Shown one piece after another: positions 46,201 through 56,374 of a DNA stretch of 64,000 bases. Made by a program: the position numbers and the translations under genes. This DNA is from Lyophyllum atratum (Eukaryota > Basidiomycota > Agaricomycetes > Agaricales > Lyophyllaceae), in the NCBI GenBank assembly GCA_014905825.1, contig JACGCN010000002.1, forward strand, positions 1,612,001 through 1,676,000. Reading direction: 5' to 3'. Numbering within the stretch: position 1 is the stretch's first letter; each line of letters begins with the position of its first letter. The notes beneath the pieces were generated by a model. It did no database searches. It was not told the origin of the DNA and saw nothing but the letters and a program-made list of their open reading frames with translations.

Positions 46201-46555
46201 ATCTGGAGAATCTGCTCCATTTGGCTCTTTCATTTATTCAGCTAAATACCTCTACGAAAAGGGCATCCTCCTGTCTATCGACCAATACTCGCCGCGACAG
46301 TTTGACAAGATCCAGCTTACGATGTCTTCGAAGACCGCTGGCGTCTTCACCATGCGCCTTGAGTCGACCTTGCTTGGCGTCGCTACCAGAATTGCTTCTG
46401 AAGATATCCGGATGGAGGATCTTCTACAGGCCAAGTACGAGAAGCGTCCATCCTTCTCACTATTCAAGGGCAAGGTTAATGTCAACTTCGAGTTGTTCCT
46501 CGACCACATCAACAAGAAGTACGTGCCGCTTTTACGCAACTCGATGCAATGTTAA
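40282..46555 (+). CDS. IQG1: IQGAP scaffold (CH - IQ repeats - RasGAP-related - RGCT)
   Basis: Cytokinetic-ring scaffold, homologue of yeast Iqg1 and fission-yeast Rng2. A long Ser/Thr/Pro-rich disordered N-terminus of about 400 residues precedes a calponin-homology domain (HAYEYLCHVGEAQQWIEGCL...DGLRNGVVLAKLVRVF...FIFELTDLYEKKNFPKVIYCI). About 13 IQ-like repeats of the type xLQAxxRGxxxRR occupy 42465-43590 and would bind calmodulin or light chain. The GAP-related domain follows (FGYGQDRREDYLLLKLF, MPYGMRFLARETLFHLR, YYRYINPAI|IAPETFDIVSKTL), then the RGCT (KGKKRFVLPFTKQFYHLRDLQKSG...FGSFIYSAKYLYEKGILLSI) and the C-terminal block ending YVPLLRNSMQC. Many introns are in frame, notably HVR|DPHAEEKTLW (about 45450-45506). 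Family members lack real RasGAP activity and bind Cdc42/Rho proteins instead. Confidence 0.95.
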
Positions 46556-46833
46556 TGATGTTAATATAGGTTCTACGTATGATTTTACAAAGCACACTTT
46601 CTTTACAATCTTTCTTGTTTGCAATCGGACCTTGCACGACTCATTGACGACCATTTCCTCCATAACTAACTACTCTCCTCTACCCAATGTATCCTAGTCA
46701 ATCTTACTTGTATTCCGCATCTACTAGACGTCTCAAACTCGTTGACAAGTACAATTTATGATATAGATTGTTCAATTGGCGCGGCTTATCAAAAGAATGT
46801 TGCTGATGAGAGAGTTTGCTCCCGTATTTGGGA

Positions 46834-49569
46834 TCAGAGCGTGAAACGGAACTCTGGGTGACGATCACCGATGGGCGCTTTTGTCTTTCCCGCGTCCCAC
46901 ATTTTCTGATATTGCACCAGATTTCCTTGTCTGCGTCCTTCTTTTCTAGCCTTATTCTCCCATGAACAGTAACATCTGGGAAAGTGTTAGCGTGGGGTTT
47001 GCTGGGTGACTAACAAACTTACACATTGGCCGCTATCAATAGCCAGCTGAGAACTGTAAAAGCCAGTGTTATAGTGTGGCCGCGGACATATCTTGGTGCT
47101 TGGTCTGCAGAGAGCCACATAAGTTCGATGTATGTAGAGGTGGCCTAGACGACTGACCTTTCGTGTAGGCGAATGTGGCAACAAAGCCGCTTTGCACGAG
47201 TAATGTCAATCCGCACCGTGGCTGGAGAGAAGTTCGGACGACTCACCCGGTGTTGGCAATAGCCAATTGGAATGCTGTGGTTGTTGCCTTCTTATAGTGT
47301 CCGCTGCTATTGTTAGGAAGAATCGATCTGTGATGACGTTTTGTCAGGAACGACTGAAGTACCTGGCAGAGAAATAGACATACAGAATACATGGTCCTGA
47401 TGGATATCTACGAAGTTTATGCCGTCAAAGAAGGGCTCTCGGTCGATAAGTGTGCACTTACACGCCAGCGGCCATGAAGAACACCGCTATGTACCTAGTG
47501 CCATTTGTCTTGGCTGTGATTGCGATGATGTAGCCTTGATTGTCAAGTCAATACGTTGATACTAGAATATGATCACGATCGAGCACAAGAGTATGTATGC
47601 GTACCAATGATGGTGAGCGGCAAGCAGATCAAGATAAATGGACCTCGCCACTTAAGGCGATCACTAAGTACCGCTACAACGACTAGGAACGATGAGTCGT
47701 ATCACTGTGCCATTCTCCGAGAACAGACATACCTGTGAGGACTACGGCGGGGACATAGGGTGGCACTGAGCAGGTCCAACTTCAACATCTAGCAAGCAAT
47801 AGCAACTATGTTCACCGACCTGTGTGTAATTGCGCGGCCCCTCCAGTATATCCTAGACCAGTGATAATAGTCGGCCTTCATCACCCGCATAGTCAGCAGA
47901 ATTTCTGTGGCCCCGATAGGAGAAAAATAGCTCATACAGGAATAGAGAATACGAATATAAACTGACAACGAGACCAAGATAGGCGATTCCCGTCAACCAA
48001 GTTTGGATATCAGTCAAACCTTGGAGAAATCTTAGATATAAATCTATCAGCAAAGAGGAAACCTGTTACCTCTTACGACTTCCCCGAGTTCAAAGCGCTC
48101 AACCTCATTCGTGTCATGGGGGCTGCCGAGACTAGTGGGGGAGTCTGTAGTGACCTCAGTCCTGACGTCCTTCTCTTTTTCCGTCGAGATGCTGGGGGGG
48201 TGGTGTTCAGATGTACCACTCGTTATAGTGACGTCGTCTGCCGTCAAGCGTTTCACTGCAAAAGAAGGACATTCTATCAGGGAACTTGGATATGTCATTA
48301 GAACTGTTTTACATGCGAAAGACCGCTCTTCGGCGGAGAGGAACTTTGCGGAGGCTATGTCTGCTGGTAAGACGATGGCAGCAATGACACTTGCGATGAT
48401 GGTGGCAATTCCTTCAAGAATCTGAAAGATTGCATAGACAAGTGTTAGCATGACCCTCCGAGGTGGTAAGGAATGACAGAATTCACGAAAATCCACCGCC
48501 AGCCGGCCAGGCCACCTACACCGTCCATCTTTGTTATCGCGGTGGCGAGGAGACCTGACAATGAGAAATTTAATTCAGATGTATAAGAAAGGCTCGGAAT
48601 TTCTAGCACCTCCGAACGCTCCAGAAAGAGATGCTAGCAAAAGGAGTCAGAGGAAGTAGCAACCCGACTTTTTGAGCACAAACATACCGGAGGCGTAGAA
48701 GATACCAACACTGTACACTTTAAGCGATATCGTACGCCGGATCTCGGAAGACTTACCGCAGCTGAAATTCGTGACGCTTGTACACCGTGCTTAGATATAA
48801 GATCTGGAAACCCAAATGAAAACAGGTGGATGGGTCAATATAAATCACGCGTACCATGCCGGGGAGAAGGCCCCCTTCGCACAGACCAAGACATAAGCGT
48901 ATTGCGATTAGGCCACCGTACGAATTTACCTATATCATTCGGTGAGTTAAAACCAGGGTAAGTAGATTTCGCGGTAAATACAAGTGAAGTCAGGGTTGTT
49001 ACAATACCCCAGAGAAAAACCAACAAAGGAATCCAGCGCTGAAGGGCTCGTGAGAATGGATGCACAGGAGATAAATCTTGAGTGAACATACATTGGCCTT
49101 CATCTTCTTCAGCACGATGTTCGATGGGATCTCGACAACAAGATAACTAAGCCCGAACGTCAGGAAGTTGTTGCGGACATCTTATGGTCCCGAGGCCTAC
49201 GTGACATAAAATACTGCAAGCGAAAATAAGGTCAGTGTGTACCAAAAAAGCGCGCGGCTAACGGTATACCTGCAAGAGCGACGTTGAATTGATTTCCTGT
49301 CAGATGAGCATCACGCTCAAGCCCCGCAATTCTAGATTCTTGTGTAACCAACAGCGTGCATGAAGTGCAAGGATGACACGAAATACCTGGCATTTCCGAT
49401 GTTGCTTCTGTCGATGAAGTTCGCGAGCCACAGCTATAGCAGGGGTTAAGGAGAAGCGCAAAGGCAAAGGTTTGAGGCTTACAAGCGCAAGCGGAGGAAG
49501 GATATGGCAGTCCAATTTCCAGAGAATCCGTCGAGTCATGACACGATCGTATTCCGTAGGTGAGGTCAT
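46834..49569 (-). CDS. MFS transporter, anion:cation symporter (nicotinate/allantoate-type) family
   Basis: Twelve-helix major facilitator of the fungal ACS family (Tna1/Dal5-like), which takes up small organic anions such as nicotinate, allantoate or pantothenate with protons. It starts MTSPTEYDRVMTRRILWKLDCHILPPLALLWLANFIDRSNIGNAR, the family's opening. Further blocks include FYVTYLVVEIPSNIVLKKMKANRWIPLLVFLWGIVT, LIAIRLCLGLCEGGLLPGM, GGLAGWRWIFILEGIATIIASV and SLYSYSLFLPTIITGLGY. The C-terminal tail reads WENKARKEGRRQGNLVQYQKMW...HPEFRFTL with the stop at 46834-46836. It is broken into more than ten exons, including a 13-nt micro-exon (49201-49213). Substrate is not determinable from the sequence. 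Confidence 0.9.
49201..49213 (-). other. 13-nucleotide micro-exon in the MFS transporter
   Basis: On the minus strand, removing introns 49269-49214 (gtatac ... ttgcag) and 49200-49147 (gtaggc ... cttag) leaves tattttatgtcac. The join NVALA-VFYVT-YLVVEIPSN restores the conserved first-loop sequence of the ACS family, in phase on both sides. Both flanking introns are of normal size (54-56 bases). Confidence 0.8.
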
Positions 49570-49996
49570 AATGGCAAATGGCCACTATTACTGGCGCAAG
49601 AAGATGTGCTTTTGGCGGAAAGGTTCAATAGGTTCTTAAGCAGCACAGAATTAGTCGAATAGCATATGGATGTGCACTATATGGGGGTAATTGTTCTTTG
49701 ATTCTCCTCTGACTTCACCAGCTGACTACCTTTTCGTCAAACGCGGATAATGTGGAATTGCCGGGAGTGCCATCTCCTATGTTGAGAGGAGACTGGTATG
49801 GCAGGTATGCGGCAAGGTTGCCGAGATAGGATCAGGAGGGAGGGGTATGTAATTGTCTCCTCATCGGCCATGAGACGGACATCAGATGATCAGGGTTGAA
49901 TTTCAAGAGGTGGGACGCGGAGTTTGAAGTCGCCGTCCTATGTAACGTCAGGCCTCTTCACTCTCTCACTGACACTATCCATTCCACGCGATTCAT
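49570..49996. other. MFS / TCERG1-like divergent intergenic region
   Basis: About 430 bases between opposed start codons; both promoters must lie here. No named element is recognised. Confidence 0.45.
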
Positions 49997-52611
49997 ATGT
50001 CATCAGCTCCGTTAGCCCCTCCACTGGCGCCTGGTTGGTCCGAGCATATCGGTATGCCTAATTACAAGTCTTTTTTTCCCTCACTGATCAGATCGTCCTT
50101 CAGCTCCTGGCGGTCAGGCGTATTACTATAATGCTCAAACCCAGGAATCTACGTATGTCCGGCCGATACCCGCGTTTTCTAATATGCCTATCATGCAATC
50201 AGAACACGCCAAGAAGAAAGAGAAGCCTCTGGTTAAAACACAGATACCCGGCACTGAATGGCTTCGCGTGAGGACAACGGAAGGAAACGTGTTCTATTCG
50301 CACAAAGCCAGGAAGGAGAGCTTATGGGTGGTACCCGATGAAATAAAGGAGGCCGTTGAAAAATTGGAGAAGGAAGAAAGTAAAAGGCAGGCGAAGGCTG
50401 CTAACGCTACTGCTGATGGAGCGTCCAAGGCCGACCTTGAAGGAGCCATGGAGGTGCAGAGGATAAAAGAAGAGGTTCAAGCGCTGGTGAAAAGGAAGGC
50501 GGAAGATAGCGTACCTCTCGATGAAGTCGTAATCTCGAAAAAGGCCAAAGTTGAAGAGGAAGAAGAGGACGAGGGAGACGAAAGCGAAGAGAGCGAAGAG
50601 GAAGACTGGCAACGTGAAGCGGCCGCCCAGCTAGCGGCTGAGGCGGAGGCCGAAACAATTAGACAGGAAGAGGAAGCGGCAAGGCTGAAGGAGGCAGAGG
50701 CAGAGGCAAAACGAGCTCAGCTTAATATGCCGGAACGTGTCGATCTTTCCATCGAGGAAGCGAAAGCGCTATTCAAGGTACGCAGTCTCCTGTCTCCTAT
50801 CATTATCGTTGTGAAGCATTCAGCGCCTGCATATACAGACTCTCTTAAGAGAAAAAGATATCAATCCACTGCATCCATGGGACACTTCGCTTCCGAAGTT
50901 TGTATCCGACCCACGATATGTTCTTCTACCATCGGTTTCGGCACGGCGTGAGGCTTTCGATGAATACTGTCGAGATCGCGCCCGAGAAATACGACAGTCT
51001 GCGGTGAAGAAGGAGAAAGAGAGGGCGAACCCCAAGGACGACTTCGAGCGCCTCCTTCATGAAGAAGTCAAGAGTACTCGTACAAGTTGGACTGAGTTCC
51101 GCCGGACCTGGAAGAAGGATAGAAGATTTTATGGCTGGGGAAGGGATGATCGGGAGAGGGAGAAGAGGTTCAGAGAGTACATCAAGGAGCTGGGTGAAAG
51201 TCCGTCCCCATTCTTACATCGCCATATGATATCCATTCATCATTGTCCCATTGCGAACAGAGAAGCGAGCGATGGCTCAAAAGGCCGAGACAGACTTTTT
51301 CTCTTTACTGCACGAGAGGGTGACCTGAAAGAAGGGTCTGTCTGGAAGGACGTATGTGATCCTTGTTCAATACGCTATCACCGATCTCTGATGCTTTTTC
51401 TTCCAGGTCAAACGAAAGCTATATGATGACCCTCGTTATGACGCTGTTGGATCTTCGTCTTTACGAGAAGAACTCTTCAGTACCTTCCTAAAGGGCCATC
51501 ACTCGACAGCAACCTTACACCCTGAAGAATCCACTATTCCGGCCTCAGTGAATGGTGAAGACGAAGAAGGGCAAGAGTTGGACGAGGAGGCAAAGGATAA
51601 GAGAAGAAAGGAGAAGAAGGAGCGAGCTGTGAAAGAACGAGAGCAGATGGTCAGATTGGAACGTGATCGCCTCGAAGCTGATATCGGAAGGTCAAGAAAC
51701 GAAGTCAACCGAGAGGAGGGGCAAAGAGACTTCAGGTGCGCCAGTCGTTATTTTAAATCATCTGACTGGCTTCTGCGGCGCTAAGTGTCTTCTTTCTTTC
51801 AACTCACAGGAGCATGTTAACAGACGCCATCCGGGATCCACAGGTACGGCGGTTTTGCCTGGATGAACAGGTGCTCAACATATTTTGGCTAGATAACGTG
51901 GGATGCGGCTCTTCCGCAACTTAAAACCGATCCGCGGTTTCGAAACTCACCTCTCCCACCTAACCAACAACTACATCTATTTCACAGCCATGTGGAATAC
52001 CTACGATCCAAGCATATCAAGAGTCTACATGCGCTTTTCGAGGCTCATGCACCCACTTTGGCAGTCCAGTTTGAGGAACTGCCTCTATCTTCCTTGATGT
52101 CATCACCACCTGTCGTCAAACTCGGATTCAACGTCGGCAGCCTTCAGCAGGACTTCAACAAGTGGCAACGCTGAACGCACTGTCGAGTGGAGAAGTGCAT
52201 TTGACGAGATGCTGACCGAGAACTCATTCGTAGAGTTTTGGGGTCGGCTAGGGAAGATCGGCGGTGAAGGTGTTGAAGGCGGCGTCAAGGCAGAAGAGGT
52301 GGACGGGGAAGAAGGAGAAGGTGGTGGTGGCAAGGTTGACATGAAGTCCTGGCGAAGAACGTCGATGTGGCAGATATTGAGAAAGTCTTGAAGGTAGGCA
52401 TTTCTATTGAAGCGACGCGACAGACGCTGATCCAAGGCAGAATGACAAGCGGTATATCATGTTCGATCACGTTCCGGAGCAGAGGGAGCGGTGGTTAAGG
52501 GTGCGTTCACGATGCACGCCTTGATGAGGTTGATTCTAATTGGCATTCTAGGACTACTTGTCGAACTTGTCTGCGCCAAAGCTGTCCGTACATCTGCCCC
52601 AAACAGCATGA
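49997..52611 (+). CDS. TCERG1/CA150-like WW- and FF-domain protein
   Basis: Nuclear protein coupling transcription elongation and splicing. Two WW domains open the protein: LAPGWSEHIG joined over an intron to PPGGQAYYYNAQTQESTYVRP, and GTEWLRVRTTEGNVFYSHKARKESLWVVP. A long Lys/Glu coiled, nuclear-type region follows (KKAKVEEEEEDEGDESEESEEED). Then a set of FF domains begins at SIEEAKALFK|TLLREKDINPLHPWD, with FERLLHEEVKSTRTSWTEFRRTWKKD, KAETDFFSLLHERVDL...WKDVKRKLYDDPRY and RSMLTDAIRDPQ...DPRF. FF repeats bind phosphorylated CTD of RNA polymerase II in the family. The C-terminus ends LRDYLSNLSAPKLSVHLPQTA. Prp40 has a similar WW/FF layout, but the spacer between WW2 and the first FF and the KDINPLHPWD FF start fit TCERG1 better. 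Confidence 0.85.
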
Positions 52612-52757
52612 TTCCGTGGTAGGAAGTTCCTGTAGTTGTACTAGTTCAAGTTGTAACAGTTCCTAAATATTTAATTGGTCACTTGGATTGTGATGTTGAA
52701 TCTTGATCACAGGCGAGCTGTCGCGTCAGGCTGATCTGTGAGAATCTGACACGAAAT

Positions 52758-52767
52758 TGACACGTCA
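52758..52767. promoter_or_regulatory. Candidate unfolded-protein-response element
   Basis: tgacacgtca (TGACGTGTCA on the other strand) is a near-palindromic bZIP site of the kind recognised by Hac1/XBP1-type factors. It lies about 70 bases before the GRP94 ATG and just upstream of a tataaata box at 52783-52790. ER chaperone genes are classic UPR targets. The site is seen; its use is inferred. Confidence 0.5.
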
Positions 52768-52782
52768 GTACTTGAAATAACC

Positions 52783-52790
52783 TATAAATA
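52783..52790 (+). promoter_or_regulatory. TATA box of GRP94
   Basis: tataaata sits 48 bases upstream of the ATG at 52838. The implied leader is very short. Confidence 0.5.
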
Positions 52791-52837
52791 CCTTTCCACG
52801 TCTGCACGAACCCTTAGTTGTACAAGCTGAGCAAGAG

Positions 52838-55800
52838 ATGCGGCTCCTCCGCACACTCCTTTGTCTATCCTTAACCATTCTCTCCTCTCATGCAGCGGAT
52901 GAGACAGACTTCGCCGCTGCACCGAAGGTGAAGCATGACTATCAGGTGTGTAACTCATTGGAAATACCAAGACCGTGTCTCAGGTATTTTTGTCTTTCAG
53001 AGCGATGTTGCCCGCCTTCGCAAGATTGTGATCAACAGGCAAGTCGTCTCGCAAGTGTCAATGAGAATACCTGAGCTTATCGACTCTCTAGTCTTTACTC
53101 GCACCAGTAGGTTCTTTTATGCCTGACTGATCGTAAAGTCACCAATTGTATCCGACAGGGAAATATTTATTCGAGAACTCATTTCCAATGCAAACGATGC
53201 TTTGGAAAAGCTGCGCCTAACGGCATTGACTGACAAGGAGGCATGGAATGGTGAACCGCTCAACATTACCATCAAAGCTGTGAAGAATGAGGACGGGAAG
53301 GGAGGGCGCATTATTATTTCTGGTAAGCTCTACGCAGTTTATTTGATAGGCATTGTCTAAAGATTCTACAGATACCGGTATTGGCATGTCTCCAGAAGAA
53401 TTGACGACGAATTTGGTGCGCCTTGTGGTGTGTCTTCTTTCTGATAATATTCTGAACAATCTCCGCAGGGCACGCTTGCGAAGTCTGGAACCTCGGACTT
53501 CCTCGCGAAAGCCGAAGGTCAAGATACCACAGGAAACGGCAACCTCATTGGCGCGTTTGGACTGGGTTTCTACAGTAGCTTCCTTGTCGCAGACCGTGTC
53601 ACAGTCGCATCCATTCCTCCCAAATCTACAAAGGTCCCGGAACCCGCACAACATGTATTCAGCTCCTCCGCCGACGATGCCTCATTCGAAATATTCCCCG
53701 ACCCTCGCGGGAATACTCTTGGACGGGGCACAGAGATAACACTGTTCTTGAAAGAGGATGCTACGGAATATCTTGAGACGGATAAGATTACGGAACTGAT
53801 GTACGTTATCGTCTGGCTTTTTCTTGACTCGTTTCTAACCCTACGTCAGTACCAAGCACTCGTCTTTCTCTTCCTCATTCCCTGTATACCTATTTACCCA
53901 GAAGACGGAGGAAGTTCCTGACGAAGACGTGGCCGAGGAGCCCGACACGACTACCGACGCTGACGCTGAGGAGACTCCTGCCGTTTCAGACAACGTCGAC
54001 GAGGACGAGGCGATTGTGGAGGAAGTGTCTGAAGAAGGCGAAAAGAAGGAGGACTGCTCCGCCAAAGACGAAATCCATCGTTGTTGATGAATGGGTCCAG
54101 CTCAATGCTATGCCGCCGATTTGGACACGGTATGTGCTTTATTGACTAAGTAAACAACGATGTCCAACGATTTATAGGGATCCCAAAACTGTATCTGATG
54201 GTAGTATTTTTCTTGGATCATGACCTACTCATTGACTAATGCGCACACGGAAAGAGGAATACGGATTGTTCTACAACGCCTTTTTCAAGGATTTCAACAA
54301 ACCTCTGGGTTGGCACCACTTCTCTGGTGATTCGGGGTCTGGTGTTTCTTTCAAGGCTATTCTATATCTCCCGGGAAAAATGTAAGAATTACATTTGCTT
54401 CACGTAACATTAGCTCACTGGGCTTCGCCTAGTGACGAGGAATATTGGCAGCAGCCTCTGGCATCCAAGTCTAAAGACATCAAGTTAATGGTCAAGCGTA
54501 CATTCATCACCTCAGACCTTGGTGAACACGGGCTGCCCAAATGGGCTAGCTGGGTCAAGGTGGTCATTGACGGTTAGTTGATGTCAAGAAAAATTTCGCG
54601 TCGTAGTACTGACATCTCCGTTAGCTGATGATCTGCCGTTAAATGTGTCTCGAGAGACGCTGCAGTCGAATAAGTTCTTCAAGCAGCTTAAAGGGATCAT
54701 TATCAAGCGCTTGATACAGCTTTTCCTGAAAATCGCGGAGGAAGATCCTGTAAAGTTCAGGGAGCTTGAGGGTACATATGGCTCCATCTTCAAGCTTGGC
54801 GCTGTTGAAGACGTGAAGAACCGCGATAAATTGGCATCTATCACTCGCTTCTCGACGACCCAAAGGAATGAGACCTCTTTGGACCAGGTAGGTGTTCCGT
54901 CGCTTGTTAAAGAATTTGCATTAATGATACATTTGAAAAGTATCTTGAGAACAGAAAGCAGGGTCAGAAACAGGTATTGGAACCGCTCAGTTCCTCTGTG
55001 CGAACGCTAATACTGCTGTAGATCTTCTACCTAGCGGAAATGGGCAAGAAACCAGAAGACCTTGCGCAGAGCGTCTTTGTTGAAAAGCTCCACGCCCGAG
55101 GATATGAAGTCCTTTTGCTCACTGAGCCACTTGACGAAATCCTATTCGGAAATCTTCGTAAATGGAAGTAAGTTGACACCATAAATCCTTCGTCCACCTG
55201 CCTGACAGCCGGTACTTTTCGAAGAAATGTTCCCTTCCAGGACGTTGCCAAAGCTGGTCTGAAGTTTGGTGACGAAGGTAAATTAATACATCATTCATCC
55301 TTTGATTAAGTTTACGAGTTGTGTGCAGATCAAGATCCTGAGGAGGAGAAGGAGGAACAAAAACGTTTGACGGAAAAATTCAAGCCTGTCTTGGACTGGT
55401 TGAAGGTGGAAGCCAAGGATATTGTCCGCGATGGTGTGTTCCTTGATAAGATATAACTTGACCATCTGTTTATCTAATTTGCAGTGGTCATCTCAAATCG
55501 CCTTGTCAAAAGCCCATGCGCCATTGTTGCGGAAACCGGCGGGTATACGGCCAACGTTCAAAAGATGATGGGTTCGTCCAATTTGTTTCCTAGAGGTATA
55601 TCGTTGCTTAGATGCCTTTGCTAGCTGCATCCAACGCCAAGGGAAACAAGGGTGGTATTCTTCACGAGTTTGCTATGAAAGCCAAATCCTTGGAGATCAA
55701 CCCTCGCTCACCTCTGATCGAGGGGCTACTCCGCCGTATTGAGAACCTGCCTTCGGAAGAGGACGAAAGGGATCTGGAGGCTGAAGAGGAACTGCGAGAA

Positions 55801-56241
55801 GTTGCGCTTATCTTGATCGATGGTGCTCTGGTCCGCTCTGGATTTGAGGTGCCAGACAGTAATCGGTATGAGGCTTCAGTTCTTTTGAAACGATGCGACG
55901 ACTAACCTCGCTCGCAGCTTCTTCTCCCGCGTGGACAAAGTCTTGAGGCGATCTCTCGGCGTGTCAGAGACGGCACCAACCGACGAGACTGTGAGGCCTG
56001 CTCCTCCCGTTGATCCAGAATTGCCTTCGGAGGAAGAGGAGCAGCCTCCTGCATTCCCGCCCCTCGACGAGGAAGACGATGGGAAGGCGAAAGTGATCGT
56101 CCCTGAGCACATGAAGAACGATGTAAGTTTCTGGCTCAAACGGCCAGAATATGTAAAAGCTCACTAGTTCCAATACAGGTGTCTATTGAGATGGAGGAGA
56201 TTGACGATGATGACAACGTTGTACAACATGATGAACTATGA
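52838..56241 (+). CDS. GRP94: Endoplasmic reticulum Hsp90 (GRP94 / endoplasmin)
   Basis: ER-lumen ATP-dependent chaperone. A signal peptide ([19 protein letters not shown]) leads to the N-terminal ATPase: [45 protein letters not shown] and [19 protein letters not shown]. An acidic linker ([19 protein letters not shown]) separates it from the middle domain ([44 protein letters not shown]). The dimerisation domain and an acidic tail end in VVQHDEL, the HDEL retrieval signal, with stop at 56239-56241. About a dozen introns are in frame, including one between [12 protein letters not shown] and [13 protein letters not shown]. Most ascomycete yeasts lack GRP94, so an ER Hsp90 is itself informative for lineage. 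The promoter has a candidate UPR site. Confidence 0.97.
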
Positions 56242-56374
56242 AGACAGTCATAGTTGGTGGTAGTCGCGTAGATAGCCATTACTCAATTGTATTATTGTCA
56301 CACATCCACGTGGTCGAGTAACGAAACGGGCAATCATATAAGTACTATGGCTTGAGTGTTTCCAGTCTACCACC

